Part shown: positions 27,235-36,737 of the stretch, piece after piece
How positions within the stretch are numbered: the stretch's first letter is position 1
Layout: each line of letters starts with the position of its first letter
Assembly (NCBI RefSeq): GCF_000013145.1
Contig: NC_007799.1
Location: forward strand, 434,001 to 498,000
Direction of reading: 5' to 3'
DNA: 64,000 bases
Source: Ehrlichia chaffeensis str. Arkansas
Lineage (GTDB): Bacteria; Pseudomonadota; Alphaproteobacteria; Rickettsiales; Anaplasmataceae
Translations under genes and position numbers: made by a program
The notes under the pieces: generated by a model
Told to the model about the DNA's origin: nothing
Database searches by the model: none
The model's input: only the letters and a program-made list of their open reading frames with translations

Positions 27235-28209
27235 ATGAAATTTATATGTAGAATGAAGTATGCTATAATTATAGTTTTATTTTTTATTATCTTATTTATT
27301 CCGTGTACATCAGTATCAGTGGGATGTGTAAGATATGATCAGAAGGATATTGTAGTTGGATTGATATCTACTGAGTTTATTAGTTACCCTAATGAGTATA
27401 AAACGGCTTTGGGAATTACACAATTACTTCAGAGTTATGGTGTTCGTGTAGTTCTTATGGATTATAATGTAATTATGCAGTTAGTGAAAGATGAAATAGT
27501 AAAGATTAATAAAACCTATAAAGCAAATTGTAAGATATCAAGATACGATATTATAGAAAGTGTGGTTCTAAAGTTTATAGAAGAGCATAATATCAATAGA
27601 ATATTTATACCAGGAAACCACTATAATATTAGTTCTTTACCAATTGCTCCGTCTTTAGATAGACAATTGGTTACTAATGCTGTCGTTAAAATAATTCATA
27701 ATCAAAATCATTGTATACATCTTCTTGGTGTTTGTGGTGGTTTACAAGGTATAATGTATGCAAATGGAATTAAAATCACAAGGGTGAAGGATATAGTTAA
27801 TTCTGATATTTCTGTGAAATCACATACTGTGTCAATGCCTGATCCTAGAAGTGTGTATGCTAATTTACATAAAATCAAAATTTTTCCTAACACTAGGTTA
27901 TCAAATATTGCAGTTGATTTGAAATTGGCTAAAGATCAAATTATATATTTTCCAGATGCACATTCAGAAGCAATTGATAGCAATGTAGAGAATGTGATGA
28001 AAATGTATAATTTGGGATATAAAATTGCTGCTATGTCGGAGGATGGTGTTATAGAGGCGATAGAGGATAAATATGGTAATATATATTTTCAATTTCATCC
28101 AGAGTACTTAATGATTAATGCCGAAAGAAAATTTGGGGACAATACAAGTAGAGATACATCAATTATGCTTGCGGATGCAATAATTAAAGATTTTCTTTTT
28201 CGTGATTGA
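27235..28209 (+). CDS. Exported class I glutamine amidotransferase-like protein (peptidase C26 type)
   Basis: A 324-residue protein with a hydrophobic N-terminus typical of a signal peptide or anchor (KYAIIIVLFFIILFIPCTSVSVG). The rest is a class I glutamine amidotransferase fold. The nucleophile is Cys167 in LLGVCGGLQG, and His288 and Glu290 lie in FQFHPEY, so the triad is intact. The closest named group is gamma-glutamyl hydrolase / gamma-glutamyl-GABA hydrolase (C26). Those enzymes are cytosolic in most bacteria, so an exported version is notable. Residues 85-110 (KDEIVKINKTYKANCKISRYD) are an insertion relative to short family members. Substrate unknown. Confidence 0.78.
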   Translation: MKFICRMKYAIIIVLFFIILFIPCTSVSVGCVRYDQKDIVVGLISTEFISYPNEYKTALGITQLLQSYGVRVVLMDYNVIMQLVKDEIVKINKTYKANCKISRYDIIESVVLKFIEEHNINRIFIPGNHYNISSLPIAPSLDRQLVTNAVVKIIHNQNHCIHLLGVCGGLQGIMYANGIKITRVKDIVNSDISVKSHTVSMPDPRSVYANLHKIKIFPNTRLSNIAVDLKLAKDQIIYFPDAHSEAIDSNVENVMKMYNLGYKIAAMSEDGVIEAIEDKYGNIYFQFHPEYLMINAERKFGDNTSRDTSIMLADAIIKDFLFRD

Positions 28210-28507
28210 AGAGATTTAGAGATAAACAAATTTATATTAACGAGTGCGTATTTTGAGTAAATATGTTTACTTATCTAGTATGATGTGATTTTTGACTTTG
28301 GTATAAGTAGTGAAGGAGCTACTTGTTTAATTATATTTATGTTTTCTGTATGTATTGATAGTATAGTGGTTTTTATAATGTTATTAGTTTTGTATTCAAC
28401 AGTTTAGTATTTAAAAAAATGTGTAGTTGAAAGATAGCTTTACAAGTAAAGGTGTAAATTTTGATTCTTTTGTTATAATAAAACAGCTCTGTTATTTAAA
28501 TGTTTAG
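28210..28507. other. Intergenic region before priA
   Basis: About 300 bp of AT-rich sequence with no supported gene, repeat or hairpin. Confidence 0.45.
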
Positions 28508-30484
28508 ATGATAGCTGAAATTTTACTTCCGGTACCGATTAATAAGACATTTTATTACACTATTCCAGAGAATGATATGTTCTGTGTTGGTGAATATGTT
28601 CTTGTACCTTTTGGAGCTAGAACCTTGGTAGGTGTTATATTGAAATTGAATGATATGATACCTTCAGATTGTAATGTAGAAAAGTTACAATTAAAAGTTG
28701 TAATTTCTAAAAATTCTTTGCCAAGAGTTAATGTTGCGTTACTTAATTTTATTAAATGGGTGAGCGACTATAATATTGTTCCAGCAGGTTTAGTATTAAA
28801 GATGGTGTTCAGTAATGTAGTAAATGCTAAATCTTTTAGTAAGCTAAAATTTTATGCAAAACAAAATGACAGATGTAATAGTGTAGAAATTAATTTATCT
28901 AATGAACAAAGGATTGCATATAATAGTATTGTTAATAAGATTTCAGGTTATTCAGTTATAGTATTAGATGGGGAAACTGGCTCTGGAAAAACTGAAGTTT
29001 ATTGTGAAGTTATACGTGAATTAATAAAAAGGGATAGTACAGCACAAGCATTAATTTTACTTCCAGAGATAGTGTTAACATTGCAGTTAATAAAGCGTAT
29101 AAAGCATTATTTTGATAGTTATTATCCAGTAGAATGGCATTCAAATTTAACATTAAAGAATCGTAAGGAATATTGGTTATCCATAGCATATGGGCAGTCT
29201 TTGATTGTTATAGGTGCAAGATCTGCTTTATTTCTACCATATAAAAACCTTAAGATGATTATTGTAGATGAAGAACATGATTCATCGTTTAAGCAGGAAT
29301 GTGGAGTGCTATATAATGCACGTGATATGTCTATTGTGTTGGCAAAAAATTTGGATATACCAATAATTTTGTCTTCGGCTACTCCATCTCTAGAGGCGAT
29401 CAACAATGTATTAAAGTCTCAGTATTATCATGTGAAATTAACGCAAAGGTTTGGAAATGCTAAATTGCCATCAGTGAGGATTGTTGATTTATGTAAGAGC
29501 AAGATGGTCAATGTGTGGTTATCAAATAAACTTTATAATAGTATATTGGAAACTTTGCAAAGGCAAGATCAAGTTATGCTTTTCTTGAATCGTCGTGGAT
29601 ATGCAAAATTGAGATTATGCAAAGCTTGCGGTTTTAAAATAAACTGTAAAAACTGTGCTACTTGGCTTGTAGAACATAAAAAGAAAAACATATTATTATG
29701 TCATTATTGTGGGTATTCTTGTCCCATGCAAGATGAGTGTACTAACTGTTCAGATAAATCTTCTCTTATATCATATGGGGTAGGTGTAGAAAAAATAGCA
29801 GAGGACATTGTTGCACTAATACCAAATGCTAAAGTTGCGATAATTAGCAGTGATATTAGTAGTAAGGATGTAAGTGTTATGATTGATATGATTATGCGTA
29901 ATGAGGTAAATGTTATTATTGGTACTCAAGTGATAGCAAAAGGTCATAATTTTCCCAGATTAACGTTAGTTGGTATAATAGATGCTGATTTAAGTTTGAA
30001 TAATAGTGATTTGCGTGCTACAGAGAGAACTTATCAGCTGTTGCATCAGGTATCAGGGCGTTCTGGTAGATTTGCAGATAACGGTGAAGTAATTTTACAA
30101 ACTTATGATACCAATAGCCCATTGATTAAATCATTGTCATCTTATAATCGTGAATTGTTTTATAGTTTAGAGCTAGAATCTAGGTTATTAACTAAAATGC
30201 CACCATATACAAGATTAATAGGTATAATAATTAGTGGTAAGGATGAAACTCATGTCATAAATGTGTCGAAGCAAATAGTAAAGAGTCTTCCCCATACTTT
30301 GACTGTTTTGGGTCCAGCTCCTGCTCCTATAAGTTTTTTAAATAGGAAATATAGATATAGAATTTTGATTAAGGTACAGCATAACGTTATTATACAAAAA
30401 CTACTTGCTAAGTATAAGGAGTATTATGCAAAAGCAAATAAAATTAGGATTACTATAGATGTTGATCCAGTAAATTTTATGTAA
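28508..30484 (+). CDS. priA: Primosomal protein N' (replication restart helicase PriA)
   Basis: 3'-to-5' helicase that reloads the replisome at stalled forks. The 658 residues have the N-terminal DNA-binding domain (AEILLPVPINKTFYYTIP). The helicase core has Walker A LDGETGSGKTEVYCEVI, the DEEH box in IIVDEEHDSSFKQE and SSATPSLEAI. Cysteine pairs for two zincs start at CKACGFKINCKNC and continue CHYCGYSCPMQDECTNC. Motif V is IIGTQVIAKGHNFPRLTLVGI and motif VI is QLLHQVSGRSGR. It is shorter than the 732-residue E. coli protein but complete. Confidence 0.96.
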   Translation: MIAEILLPVPINKTFYYTIPENDMFCVGEYVLVPFGARTLVGVILKLNDMIPSDCNVEKLQLKVVISKNSLPRVNVALLNFIKWVSDYNIVPAGLVLKMVFSNVVNAKSFSKLKFYAKQNDRCNSVEINLSNEQRIAYNSIVNKISGYSVIVLDGETGSGKTEVYCEVIRELIKRDSTAQALILLPEIVLTLQLIKRIKHYFDSYYPVEWHSNLTLKNRKEYWLSIAYGQSLIVIGARSALFLPYKNLKMIIVDEEHDSSFKQECGVLYNARDMSIVLAKNLDIPIILSSATPSLEAINNVLKSQYYHVKLTQRFGNAKLPSVRIVDLCKSKMVNVWLSNKLYNSILETLQRQDQVMLFLNRRGYAKLRLCKACGFKINCKNCATWLVEHKKKNILLCHYCGYSCPMQDECTNCSDKSSLISYGVGVEKIAEDIVALIPNAKVAIISSDISSKDVSVMIDMIMRNEVNVIIGTQVIAKGHNFPRLTLVGIIDADLSLNNSDLRATERTYQLLHQVSGRSGRFADNGEVILQTYDTNSPLIKSLSSYNRELFYSLELESRLLTKMPPYTRLIGIIISGKDETHVINVSKQIVKSLPHTLTVLGPAPAPISFLNRKYRYRILIKVQHNVIIQKLLAKYKEYYAKANKIRITIDVDPVNFM

Positions 30485-30698
30485 ATTGTTATTGGGTATA
30501 GATAAGACAATAAGTTATTGTTAATGAATATTAAGAGATATTGCTTGTAGCATGTAACTAACGTGTAATTCAGCAAGGTACATTATATTTATAGTAATTA
30601 GTTATTTTGAATCTCAATAATCTGAAGAATTTGTGTTTGACTAATGTTGATGTATTGTTATAATGAATGCCTGTTAGTTAGTGTTTTAGGTTTGTAAA

Positions 30699-31001
30699 AT
30701 GAGTAGGGTTTGTGATATTACAGGTCAGGGAAAGTCTTTTGGGAATAAGGTATCACACTCTAATCGTAAAACTAAAAGGGCTTATTTGGTTAACTTACAT
30801 AATGTAACTTTAGTAAGCGATATTTTGAATAGGAAGTTTAAATTTAAAGTATCTAGTCGTACTTTAAGGACAGTAAATTATAAGGGTGGTTTGGATTTAT
30901 ATTTGCTTAACACATCGTCTAGAAAGTTGACTGATAAAGCTCAAAAAATAAAAAAACTAGTTAAAAATGCTGTGGCAAAAGGTGTGAAAGTTTCTTTATA
31001 A
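30699..31001 (+). CDS. rpmB: 50S ribosomal protein L28
   Basis: A 100-residue ribosomal protein, basic, with the L28 opening SRVCDITGQGKSFGNKVSHSNRKTKR and the later FKVSSRTLRTVNYKGGLDLYL. It is longer than the 78-residue E. coli protein and has the C-terminal extension usual in alphaproteobacteria. It stands alone, with no rpmG beside it. Confidence 0.96.
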   Translation: MSRVCDITGQGKSFGNKVSHSNRKTKRAYLVNLHNVTLVSDILNRKFKFKVSSRTLRTVNYKGGLDLYLLNTSSRKLTDKAQKIKKLVKNAVAKGVKVSL

Positions 31002-31250
31002 TTTGAAACTCAATTTGATGCACTCATTTCTATAATTCCTTACTTTTATTTCTAAGCTAAGTCCTCTATTTAATATAAAGTATCAAGTGTAAGTGTAATA
31101 AAAAGAGGAGGAGTGTATAGGGTGTTGTTTGTTCAATATGATTGTGAGTAATATGGCAGATATGAGTGGGTAAAATATTGTATATCATAAACTGTAGGTT
31201 TGTAAGTACGTTTTTTAAATCTGAACTTAGTGTTATTTGTGTTGAATGGT
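31002..31250. other. Convergent intergenic region, rpmB side
   Basis: AT-rich non-coding sequence after rpmB, containing a purine-rich AAAAGAGGAGGAG tract near 31100 with no ORF behind it. The 151-bp tandem repeat follows. A further stretch without features runs from 31553 to 31869. Confidence 0.5.
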
Positions 31251-31552
31251 AAAGTTGTTAGATGTTTGCTTTTTCCTAAGTAATAGTTATTAGAGCAGGT
31301 ATTTCTATATAAGTGTGCAAGATTTTTTTATATCTGGTTTATATTTCTTGAGCAGGTATACTTGTTAAATATAAGGTTATAAATCTTGCTTATTTAAAAA
31401 TAAAGTTGTTAGATGACAGCTCTTGTTTGAGTAATAGTTATTAGAGCAGGGTATTCTATATAAGTGTGCAAGATTTTTTTATATCTGGTTTATATTTCTT
31501 GAGCAGGTATACTTATTAAATATAAGGTTATAAATCTTACTTATTTAAAAAT
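31251..31552. repeat. Tandem repeat, two copies of 151 bp
   Basis: Two adjacent copies begin with AAAGTTGTTAGATG at 31251 and 31402, exactly 151 bp apart. The first 30 bases differ at several positions (TTTGCTTTTTCCTAAG against ACAGCTCTTGTTTGAG). From TAATAGTTATTAGAGCAGG onward the copies are nearly identical, so the duplication is recent. No ORF crosses it. It lies between the convergent ends of rpmB and lysA. Confidence 0.93.
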
Positions 31553-31869
31553 AGTATTAGTTTGTTTTCTGGAATGTTGATGTAAAGTTTTTTACCTGAT
31601 GCATAATTGTATTGTATCAAAAAATATATCTACTAATGTGACCATAGAAGTAATGTAATACTTAGTTGTATCTGAATATTAGTGAGATTTTTTCTGTTTT
31701 AATTCATACTTGTTGTGTTATGTAAGTATATGAATAAGGTTATCAGTAAATGTTCTTTCCTAAGTAGCAATACCGATTAAAATTTTATAAGTTTTAATAT
31801 CTGTTTCGTGTTATGCAATAGTGCTAATAGTGAAAAATATACTTATTGGAAGGATATTTAATCACATAT

Positions 31870-33132
31870 TTAAAATTCTAATATGATCTCATCTTTTAAC
31901 ATGTCTTCATAAGTTTGCCTAGAACGAATAATGTCATAACTACTGTTGTTAACCATTACTTCAGGTATTAATAATCTGGAGTTATAGTTACTTGACATTG
32001 AAGATCCATAAGCTCCAGCTGTGCATATTGCTACTATTTCTCCGTTTTGTAAATTATGTATATGATAATTATGTGCAAAAGTATCATCAGATTCACATAT
32101 AGGGCCGACTATATCGCATGGTTGTAGTTGTGTTGATGTTGAAGAAATTGCTGGTATTATTGTGTGTTCAGCGTTGTATAATGCTGGACGTATTAGGTCA
32201 TTCATTCCTGCATCTAATATAATGTGACTTTTTTCTTGATTATATTTACGGTATAGTACTTTTGTTAATAGTATACCAGTATTTCCTACTAATGCTCTAC
32301 CAGGTTCACATATGATTTGATAATTTTCATTTTCAAAATTCTTTTTTAGTAAGTTTGCATATTCTTGAATTGTTGGGAAGGTATCAGAACTTTTATATGG
32401 TATTCCAAGTCCTCCACCAAGGTCAACCCTGATAATTTGAGTATTATGTTGCTTAAAAATTTTTATAATTTTTTTTATTTTGTCAATTGTATTTTGGAAT
32501 ATGTGTAGATTGGAAATTTGTGAACCTATGTGTACGGATATTCCTATAATTTTAATCCAAGTAAAGTCTTTATTGAAAATTTGATCAAGTAATTCTTCTG
32601 GTATACCAAATTTATTAACTTTCAATCCTGTTGTGATTTTATCATTTGTATCTGCATTAATATTCGGATTAATCCTAATAGATACTGGTGCAATTATATT
32701 TTTTTGACATGCTATTGTATTTATGAGAGATAACTCTTCAATAGACTCTACATTAAATTGTAGTATTCTATTGTCCAATGCGAAATTTATTTCTTGCTCA
32801 GTTTTTCCTACGCCAGAGAAAACTATTTTATTTGGTGAAATTCCAGCTGCAATAGCACGTCGTATTTCTCCTTCAGATACAACGTCTGCTCCTGCTCCAA
32901 GTGAATTTAATAAACTTAAAATAGATAAGTTAGAATTCGACTTAACTGCATAACATACTATAGAATTATTAGGTAGATTTTCTTGGAATTGTCTATAGTT
33001 ATTTTTTATTGCATTTAAAGAATAGCAATAGACAGGGGTTCCGACATTTTTTGCAATATCCAATACATTTACGTTTTCTATACTGAGTATGTTGTTTTTA
33101 TAATGAAAAAATGGATTAGCAAGAAAGATCAT
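31870..33132 (-). CDS. lysA: Diaminopimelate decarboxylase
   Basis: PLP-dependent enzyme that converts meso-diaminopimelate to L-lysine, the last lysine step. The 420 residues have the fold-type III alanine-racemase-like barrel with the PLP lysine K64 in CYAVKSNSN. VHIGSQI, DLGGGLGIPY and EPGRALVG follow, with the substrate-side GPICESDDTF and AYGSSMSSNYNSR. I chose the ATG at 33132; a TTG at 33144 would add four residues. This fits reports that Ehrlichia keeps the diaminopimelate route. Confidence 0.95.
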   Translation of the reverse strand: MIFLANPFFHYKNNILSIENVNVLDIAKNVGTPVYCYSLNAIKNNYRQFQENLPNNSIVCYAVKSNSNLSILSLLNSLGAGADVVSEGEIRRAIAAGISPNKIVFSGVGKTEQEINFALDNRILQFNVESIEELSLINTIACQKNIIAPVSIRINPNINADTNDKITTGLKVNKFGIPEELLDQIFNKDFTWIKIIGISVHIGSQISNLHIFQNTIDKIKKIIKIFKQHNTQIIRVDLGGGLGIPYKSSDTFPTIQEYANLLKKNFENENYQIICEPGRALVGNTGILLTKVLYRKYNQEKSHIILDAGMNDLIRPALYNAEHTIIPAISSTSTQLQPCDIVGPICESDDTFAHNYHIHNLQNGEIVAICTAGAYGSSMSSNYNSRLLIPEVMVNNSSYDIIRSRQTYEDMLKDEIILEF

Positions 33133-33409
33133 ACAACGCTCCAAGTTTTAGCGATTTAAATTTATATAATATTCCTAATATATAACATAAATTTATAATC
33201 ATTTATAATATTCTATTACAAATTAAAAGTTATAGTTTGTCAGAATAATATTTAAACTTGTATATGGAGAATAATGTCATAGTAAGCTAATAGGATGTTG
33301 ATAAATATAAGAATTTATACTTTATATAGTGTAAAGACCTATAAAAATGTGGAAAGATTTGGCTACTATAGAGCTATTTAAGACAGTATATTTGATCAGT
33401 AAACATTGT

Positions 33410-34381
33410 TTATTGGCTTAATTGTTCTAATTCGTCAATTAGCATTTGTATATCATTAGGAATGTAAGAATGAAATTCTATGTATGTGTTGCTCGTAGGA
33501 TGAGTAAACCCTAATTTATAGGCATGAAGGGCTTGTCGTTTTAATGTATTGATAATGGTACTTTGTTTAGCATATTTTACACTTTTACTGTTGTTTTTTC
33601 CGTATTTTTGATCTCCTATTATAGAGTTTCCTATGTAACTCATATGTACACGTATTTGATGTGTTCTACCTGTATGTATTCTACATTTTATTAAACTTGC
33701 TATGTTACTGAAGCTTTTTTGGGTTTGATATTCAGTTATTGCTAATTTACCCTTATGTGGTAAATGCGTCACAGTCATCATTTGTTTATTATTGGGTTTT
33801 ACACAGATATAGTTTTTGATAGTATTACTTTTAGGGTTAGGTAACCCCCATACTACTGCTAAGTATTCTTTTTTTATTTGTTTTTTGAGTAGTAGATCAG
33901 ATAAAAAATAATATGATTTTTCATTTTTTGCAATGACCATTAGTCCGCTAGTATCCTTATCTAATCTGTGAATTATTCCTGGTCTTGTTGCTTTTCCTAC
34001 ATGACTTAAACTGTTGCCGTAATGTGCAACTAGTGCATTTACTAGTGTATTATTATTTGTTCCTGCTCCTGGATGTACAGTTATTCCAGGGGCTTTGTTT
34101 ATTATTATTATATCATGATCTTCATATACTACTGAAATTGGTATGTAGTGATTAGGGGTAATTGTGTCACTGATTGTTTTTATAGGTATGCTTATATTAT
34201 AAATGTCATTTACTTTTGTTATGTGATTGTTGTCCCTTATTATGGTATCAAAAAGTAGAATTTTACTGTCTTTTATTAGTTGTTGTACTTGATTACGAGA
34301 TATGTTTAATTTACTTGCTATAAATTTATCTAATCTGTTATTTTCATCTCCACTTTTAATAAAAATTTTTTTCTCTAGCAT
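33410..34381 (-). CDS. rluD: RluA/RluD-family 23S rRNA pseudouridine synthase
   Basis: A 323-residue enzyme with an N-terminal S4 RNA-binding domain (RLDKFIASKLNISRNQVQQLIKD) and a pseudouridine synthase domain. The catalytic Asp is in PGIIHRLDKDTSGLMVIAKN. IINKAPGITVHPG, and CRIHTGRTHQIRVHMSYIGNSIIGDQKYG complete the family pattern. RluD and RluC share this architecture, and the assignment to RluD (helix 69 of 23S rRNA) is by general similarity only. I chose the ATG at 34381; a GTG at 34423 would add 14 residues. Confidence 0.88.
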   Translation of the reverse strand: MLEKKIFIKSGDENNRLDKFIASKLNISRNQVQQLIKDSKILLFDTIIRDNNHITKVNDIYNISIPIKTISDTITPNHYIPISVVYEDHDIIIINKAPGITVHPGAGTNNNTLVNALVAHYGNSLSHVGKATRPGIIHRLDKDTSGLMVIAKNEKSYYFLSDLLLKKQIKKEYLAVVWGLPNPKSNTIKNYICVKPNNKQMMTVTHLPHKGKLAITEYQTQKSFSNIASLIKCRIHTGRTHQIRVHMSYIGNSIIGDQKYGKNNSKSVKYAKQSTIINTLKRQALHAYKLGFTHPTSNTYIEFHSYIPNDIQMLIDELEQLSQ

Positions 34382-34540
34382 TTTTATATTATAATTTATG
34401 TCGAAGTAATATACTGTAATCACTAGTTATAGTCAAAATAGTGAAATATTACTTGTGGTATGGTTGTATATAAGTAAAATTTTAGACTATCTTTATATAT
34501 AAATGAAGGAATTACCTTTTAATTAAGAGTATTTAAGATA

Positions 34541-36508
34541 ATGATAAAAAAAATATTAATAGCAAATAGAGGTGAAATTGCATGTAGAGTAATGAGAACT
34601 GCTCGTAAAATGGGAATATCTTGTGTAGCAGTATATTCAAATGCAGATGTGTACTCATTACATGTTTTATCTGCTGAAGAAGCAGTAAATATTGGTCCTG
34701 CTCCAGTAAATCAGAGTTATTTGAATATGGAGAAAATTTGTGAGGTAGCTTGTAATACAGGTGTAGACGCTGTGCATCCTGGATATGGTTTTTTATCAGA
34801 AAATGCTGATTTTCCTGAAAAACTTGAGCAGTATAATATTAAGTTTATTGGTCCAAGTTCTACCTCAATCAGAATGATGGCTGATAAAATTACTTCTAAA
34901 AAAATAGCCGAGTCTGCAAAGGTGAATATTATTCCTGGATATATGGGAATTGTTGATTCTGTTCATGAAGCAAAAGAAATAGCTAAATCTATAGGGTTTC
35001 CAGTAATGATAAAAGCTACTGCTGGTGGTGGTGGTAAAGGTATGAGAATTGTGAAGTCAAGTGAAGAAATAGAGCAAGCTTTTACTTCTGCAACAAATGA
35101 AGCAGCAAAAAATTTTAGGGACGGTAGAATTTTTATAGAAAAATACGTTGAGTTACCAAGACATATTGAAATACAAATTATAGCTGATAAGCATGGCAAT
35201 ATTGTGTGTTTGGGTGAAAGAGAATGTTCTATACAACGACATAATCAAAAAGTTATTGAGGAAACTCCTAGTCCGTTTCTTGACGAAGAAACGAGGCAAA
35301 AAATGTATCAGCAATGTGTGAATCTTGCGAAAAAAGTAGGGTATTATTCTGCTGGTACTATTGAATTTATAGTTGATCAAGATAAGCAATTTTATTTCTT
35401 AGAAATGAATACTAGATTACAAGTTGAACACCCTGTTACAGAGCTTGTGACTGGAATTGATATTGTCGAAGAAATGATTCGAATTGCTGATGGTGAAGAA
35501 TTGAGATTTACTCAACAAGATGTGAAATTTACTGGTTCGGCAATAGAAGCAAGAGTTTATGCAGAAAATCCTACAAAGAATTTTTTACCTTCTAGTGGAA
35601 GAATTGCTTATTATTCTGCTCCTATGCCTAATGATAATTTACGGATTGATAGTGGGGTATTTGAGGGAGCAGAAGTCAGCATGTTTTATGATCCTATGAT
35701 TGCTAAAGTTTGTACTTATGGTAAAAATAGAGATGAAGCAGTGAGTTTTATGCAAAGATATTTAAATGAGTTTTATATTGGTGGCATTGCTAATAATATA
35801 GACTTTTTGTTATCTGTATTTCATCATCCTGTATTTATATCTGGAAATATTAATACGAAGTTTATTGAGCAATTTTATTTTGATGGGTTTCAAGGAAATC
35901 CTCTAACCAAAGCTTGTATTAAACTTTTTATTTTGACCTCACTATGTATATTCTTTCAAGATGAATATGGTATTCATGGGGTTGAATTATGTGAAAATAG
36001 AGAATTAGCTGTTTATGTTGATGGTCAAAAATATTTGATTAGTGCTAAATATGAAAATGGTAGAGTTTTGGCAATTTATGACCAGTGTGAGTATTTAGTT
36101 GTAAGTACATGGAATGTGAATTTTAAAATATTACAGATCCAAGTAAATAATGATGAGGTATTTCATGTAAAGGTTGATAGTAGATTAAATAAATATCAAC
36201 TTAAATATTCTGCTATGAGTGCATTGTGTGCAGTATATAAACCTTGTGTATCTGATCTACTACCTATAATGCCTCAGATTAGTGGGGAAGAGTTATATTC
36301 TAGTAATGTATGTTCTCCTATTTCTGGTATGATAGTTAAAATTTATGTTAAACAAGGAGAAGAAGTTCAACCAGGTCAACCTTTGTTAGTAATTGAAGCT
36401 ATGAAGATGGAAAATGTGATATATTCAGATGTAAAGTCAATTGTGAAATCTGTATTATTTTCAGAAGGAAACAGTGTAGCTACTGGTGATGTTATTATAG
36501 AGTTTTAG
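34541..36508 (+). CDS. pccA: Propionyl-CoA carboxylase alpha chain (biotin carboxylase + biotin carrier)
   Basis: Carboxylates biotin with ATP and bicarbonate for transfer to propionyl-CoA by the beta chain, which is not in this window. The 655 residues start with the biotin carboxylase domain: KKILIANRGEIACRVMRTARKMG, VHPGYGFLSENADF, the ATP-grasp loop ATAGGGGKGMRIV, and EMNTRLQVEHPVTE. A less conserved linker (about 450-580) precedes the biotinyl domain, whose lysine is in VIEAMKMENV. The length and linker favour propionyl-CoA carboxylase over acetyl-CoA carboxylase AccC (about 450 residues). Confidence 0.93.
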   Translation: MIKKILIANRGEIACRVMRTARKMGISCVAVYSNADVYSLHVLSAEEAVNIGPAPVNQSYLNMEKICEVACNTGVDAVHPGYGFLSENADFPEKLEQYNIKFIGPSSTSIRMMADKITSKKIAESAKVNIIPGYMGIVDSVHEAKEIAKSIGFPVMIKATAGGGGKGMRIVKSSEEIEQAFTSATNEAAKNFRDGRIFIEKYVELPRHIEIQIIADKHGNIVCLGERECSIQRHNQKVIEETPSPFLDEETRQKMYQQCVNLAKKVGYYSAGTIEFIVDQDKQFYFLEMNTRLQVEHPVTELVTGIDIVEEMIRIADGEELRFTQQDVKFTGSAIEARVYAENPTKNFLPSSGRIAYYSAPMPNDNLRIDSGVFEGAEVSMFYDPMIAKVCTYGKNRDEAVSFMQRYLNEFYIGGIANNIDFLLSVFHHPVFISGNINTKFIEQFYFDGFQGNPLTKACIKLFILTSLCIFFQDEYGIHGVELCENRELAVYVDGQKYLISAKYENGRVLAIYDQCEYLVVSTWNVNFKILQIQVNNDEVFHVKVDSRLNKYQLKYSAMSALCAVYKPCVSDLLPIMPQISGEELYSSNVCSPISGMIVKIYVKQGEEVQPGQPLLVIEAMKMENVIYSDVKSIVKSVLFSEGNSVATGDVIIEF

Positions 36509-36737
36509 TTGGTTATATTTATTTTTTATTGTATAAAGACTGCTTACACCTTAATAGTATAGATTTTAATAAATTAATAGATATAAATTGTGATTGTGCT
36601 AAAATACGATTACAAGTTTTTGTAAAAGTAAGTCGTTATAGTCTTATAAAAGTTTAAGTATATTTAGACGGGGGGCGTATATTTTTAGATAATTCATATA
36701 AAGTAAAATTGTGATTATCTAAGTATTGAGGTAATGT

